A stretch of DNA of 16,311 nucleotides from Deltaproteobacteria bacterium (GTDB taxonomy: Bacteria > Desulfobacterota > Desulfomonilia > UBA1062): contig JAFGTK010000111.1 in NCBI GenBank assembly GCA_016934135.1, positions 1 to 16,311 on the forward strand. The letters run 5' to 3'. The translations under genes were made by a program, and so were the position numbers. This document shows, piece after piece, positions 15,766-16,311 of the stretch (positions within the stretch are counted from its first letter, which is position 1; every line of letters begins with the position of its first letter). The notes beneath the pieces were generated by a model that saw only the letters and a list, made by a program, of their open reading frames with translations, ran no database searches and was not told the DNA's origin.

Positions 15766-16311
15766 CTAGAATCCTGCAGCAGTTATGAAACATCCCCCTC
15801 CACTGCCGCCGCCATCTGCAAAAGGCACCGAACTGCCTGCTGCGGAGCTGACAGAAGCCTCTGAGAAGATCCTGAAACTGCCTAGTTCCTGGGTCATGAA
15901 GCTGACCTGTCCGTTATCTGATTCAACATCTTCTATGTCTTCCCAGTTATCGAGCGAGGTATTGTATCTCTGTACAACTGGATCCTCTCCTTCATATGCA
16001 ACTGTAACTGTTGCATCTTCACCGAGAACAAGGCCGTAAGGAAGGATATCGAATTCAAAGACACCATTGTCGTATTCTACTGCCGAGACCGACTCCGCTC
16101 CAGTGCTCCCGATCCCGATAGGCACTATTCGAATCATTGCTGCTTCGGGGATTGAAATACGGATCCCATAAGAAGCATCTTCAAGATTCATTGCATTGCC
16201 CGGCTCATATTCCCCTATGACGCTCAACTGGTCAGTGGCAGAGACCCGCAGCCGATAAATCAGTACTGAATCTGCGTCTACGACATTATAGAGGAATGCC
16301 CCTGGTGTGTA
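15766..16311 (-). CDS. Surface or secreted protein with terminal CFI-box, 5' end beyond the window
   Basis: The frame is open through the right edge, so the visible 181 residues are the C-terminal part of a larger protein; an internal TTG at 16227 is not needed as a start. The sequence is acidic, beta-strand-rich and without cysteine until the end (ISIPEAAMIRIVPIG, DNGVFEFDILPYGL, ATVTVAYEGEDPVVQRYN, GQVSFMTQELGSFRIFSE), resembling extracellular immunoglobulin-like or ZU5-like modules in which a NTSLDNWEDIE-type segment is common. It ends in a flexible FADGGGSGGG linker and CFITAAGF. This resembles the CFI-box C-terminal signal (Gly-rich, then CFIATAAYG), which suggests export and cysteine-dependent anchoring or processing; that mechanism is inferred from the family. 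Here the protein stops right after the box. A strong terminator follows. Confidence 0.82.
   Translation of the reverse strand, partial: YTPGAFLYNVVDADSVLIYRLRVSATDQLSVIGEYEPGNAMNLEDASYGIRISIPEAAMIRIVPIGIGSTGAESVSAVEYDNGVFEFDILPYGLVLGEDATVTVAYEGEDPVVQRYNTSLDNWEDIEDVESDNGQVSFMTQELGSFRIFSEASVSSAAGSSVPFADGGGSGGGCFITAAGF

Noticed and set aside
1..16311. Mobile element, CRISPR, toxin-antitoxin or phage-defence module
   Set aside because: No transposase, integrase, direct-repeat array, terminal inverted repeats or defence-type domains were found in any frame; the genes are envelope and metabolic functions.

Overview
The window looks like a chromosomal segment of a Gram-negative, probably anaerobic bacterium. 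It has moderate GC content, dense gene packing and several GTG/TTG starts. The gene mix includes an LPS-core-like glycosyltransferase set, a PanP-type decarboxylase, a CoA-transferase/GNAT fusion and a surface protein with a CFI-box tail. This best fits a Desulfobacterota (former Deltaproteobacteria) or a neighbouring phylum. That placement is an inference from gene content, because no rRNA or tRNA gene is present.

Left part (1-5820). A 3'-truncated rsmI runs leftwards. Divergent from it, four plus-strand genes follow: a PLP-dependent aspartate 1-decarboxylase-like enzyme (PanP family), an AlgI-like MBOAT O-acyltransferase, a membrane-anchored SGNH-like protein 4 bp downstream of it, and, after about 100 bp, a class I SAM methyltransferase. 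The MBOAT and SGNH-like genes form the familiar two-gene arrangement for O-acylation of an envelope polysaccharide.

Centre (13002 down to 5835, minus strand). Eight tightly packed genes form a polysaccharide/LPS assembly operon. In transcription order they are: a WaaE-like family 2 glycosyltransferase, an extended SDR (sugar-nucleotide epimerase/dehydratase-like) with Asn at the usual catalytic Lys position, a DegT-type sugar aminotransferase, a family 4 glycosyltransferase, two left-handed beta-helix acyltransferases in tandem, another family 4-like glycosyltransferase, and a family 2 glycosyltransferase with a TPR-like tail. Most junctions overlap or nearly touch (GTGA, TAATG and an 11-bp overlap), which implies translational coupling. 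The cluster probably makes an amino-sugar-containing, acylated glycan. No flippase, polymerase or nucleotidyltransferase is visible, so the locus probably continues elsewhere or relies on genes elsewhere.

Right part (13227-16311). A plus-strand acetyl-CoA hydrolase/transferase fused to a GNAT domain overlaps, tail to tail by 4 bp, a minus-strand two-CBS-domain protein. A strong minus-strand rho-independent terminator then closes the last gene. That gene encodes a beta-rich, 5'-truncated secreted/surface protein ending in a glycine-rich CFI-box.

No mobile element, CRISPR array, RNA gene or obvious defence system was seen. The most unusual points are the SDR with the altered active site, the CFI-box at the extreme C-terminus, and the SGNH-like partner of the MBOAT protein with an ExxH in place of the usual DxxH.
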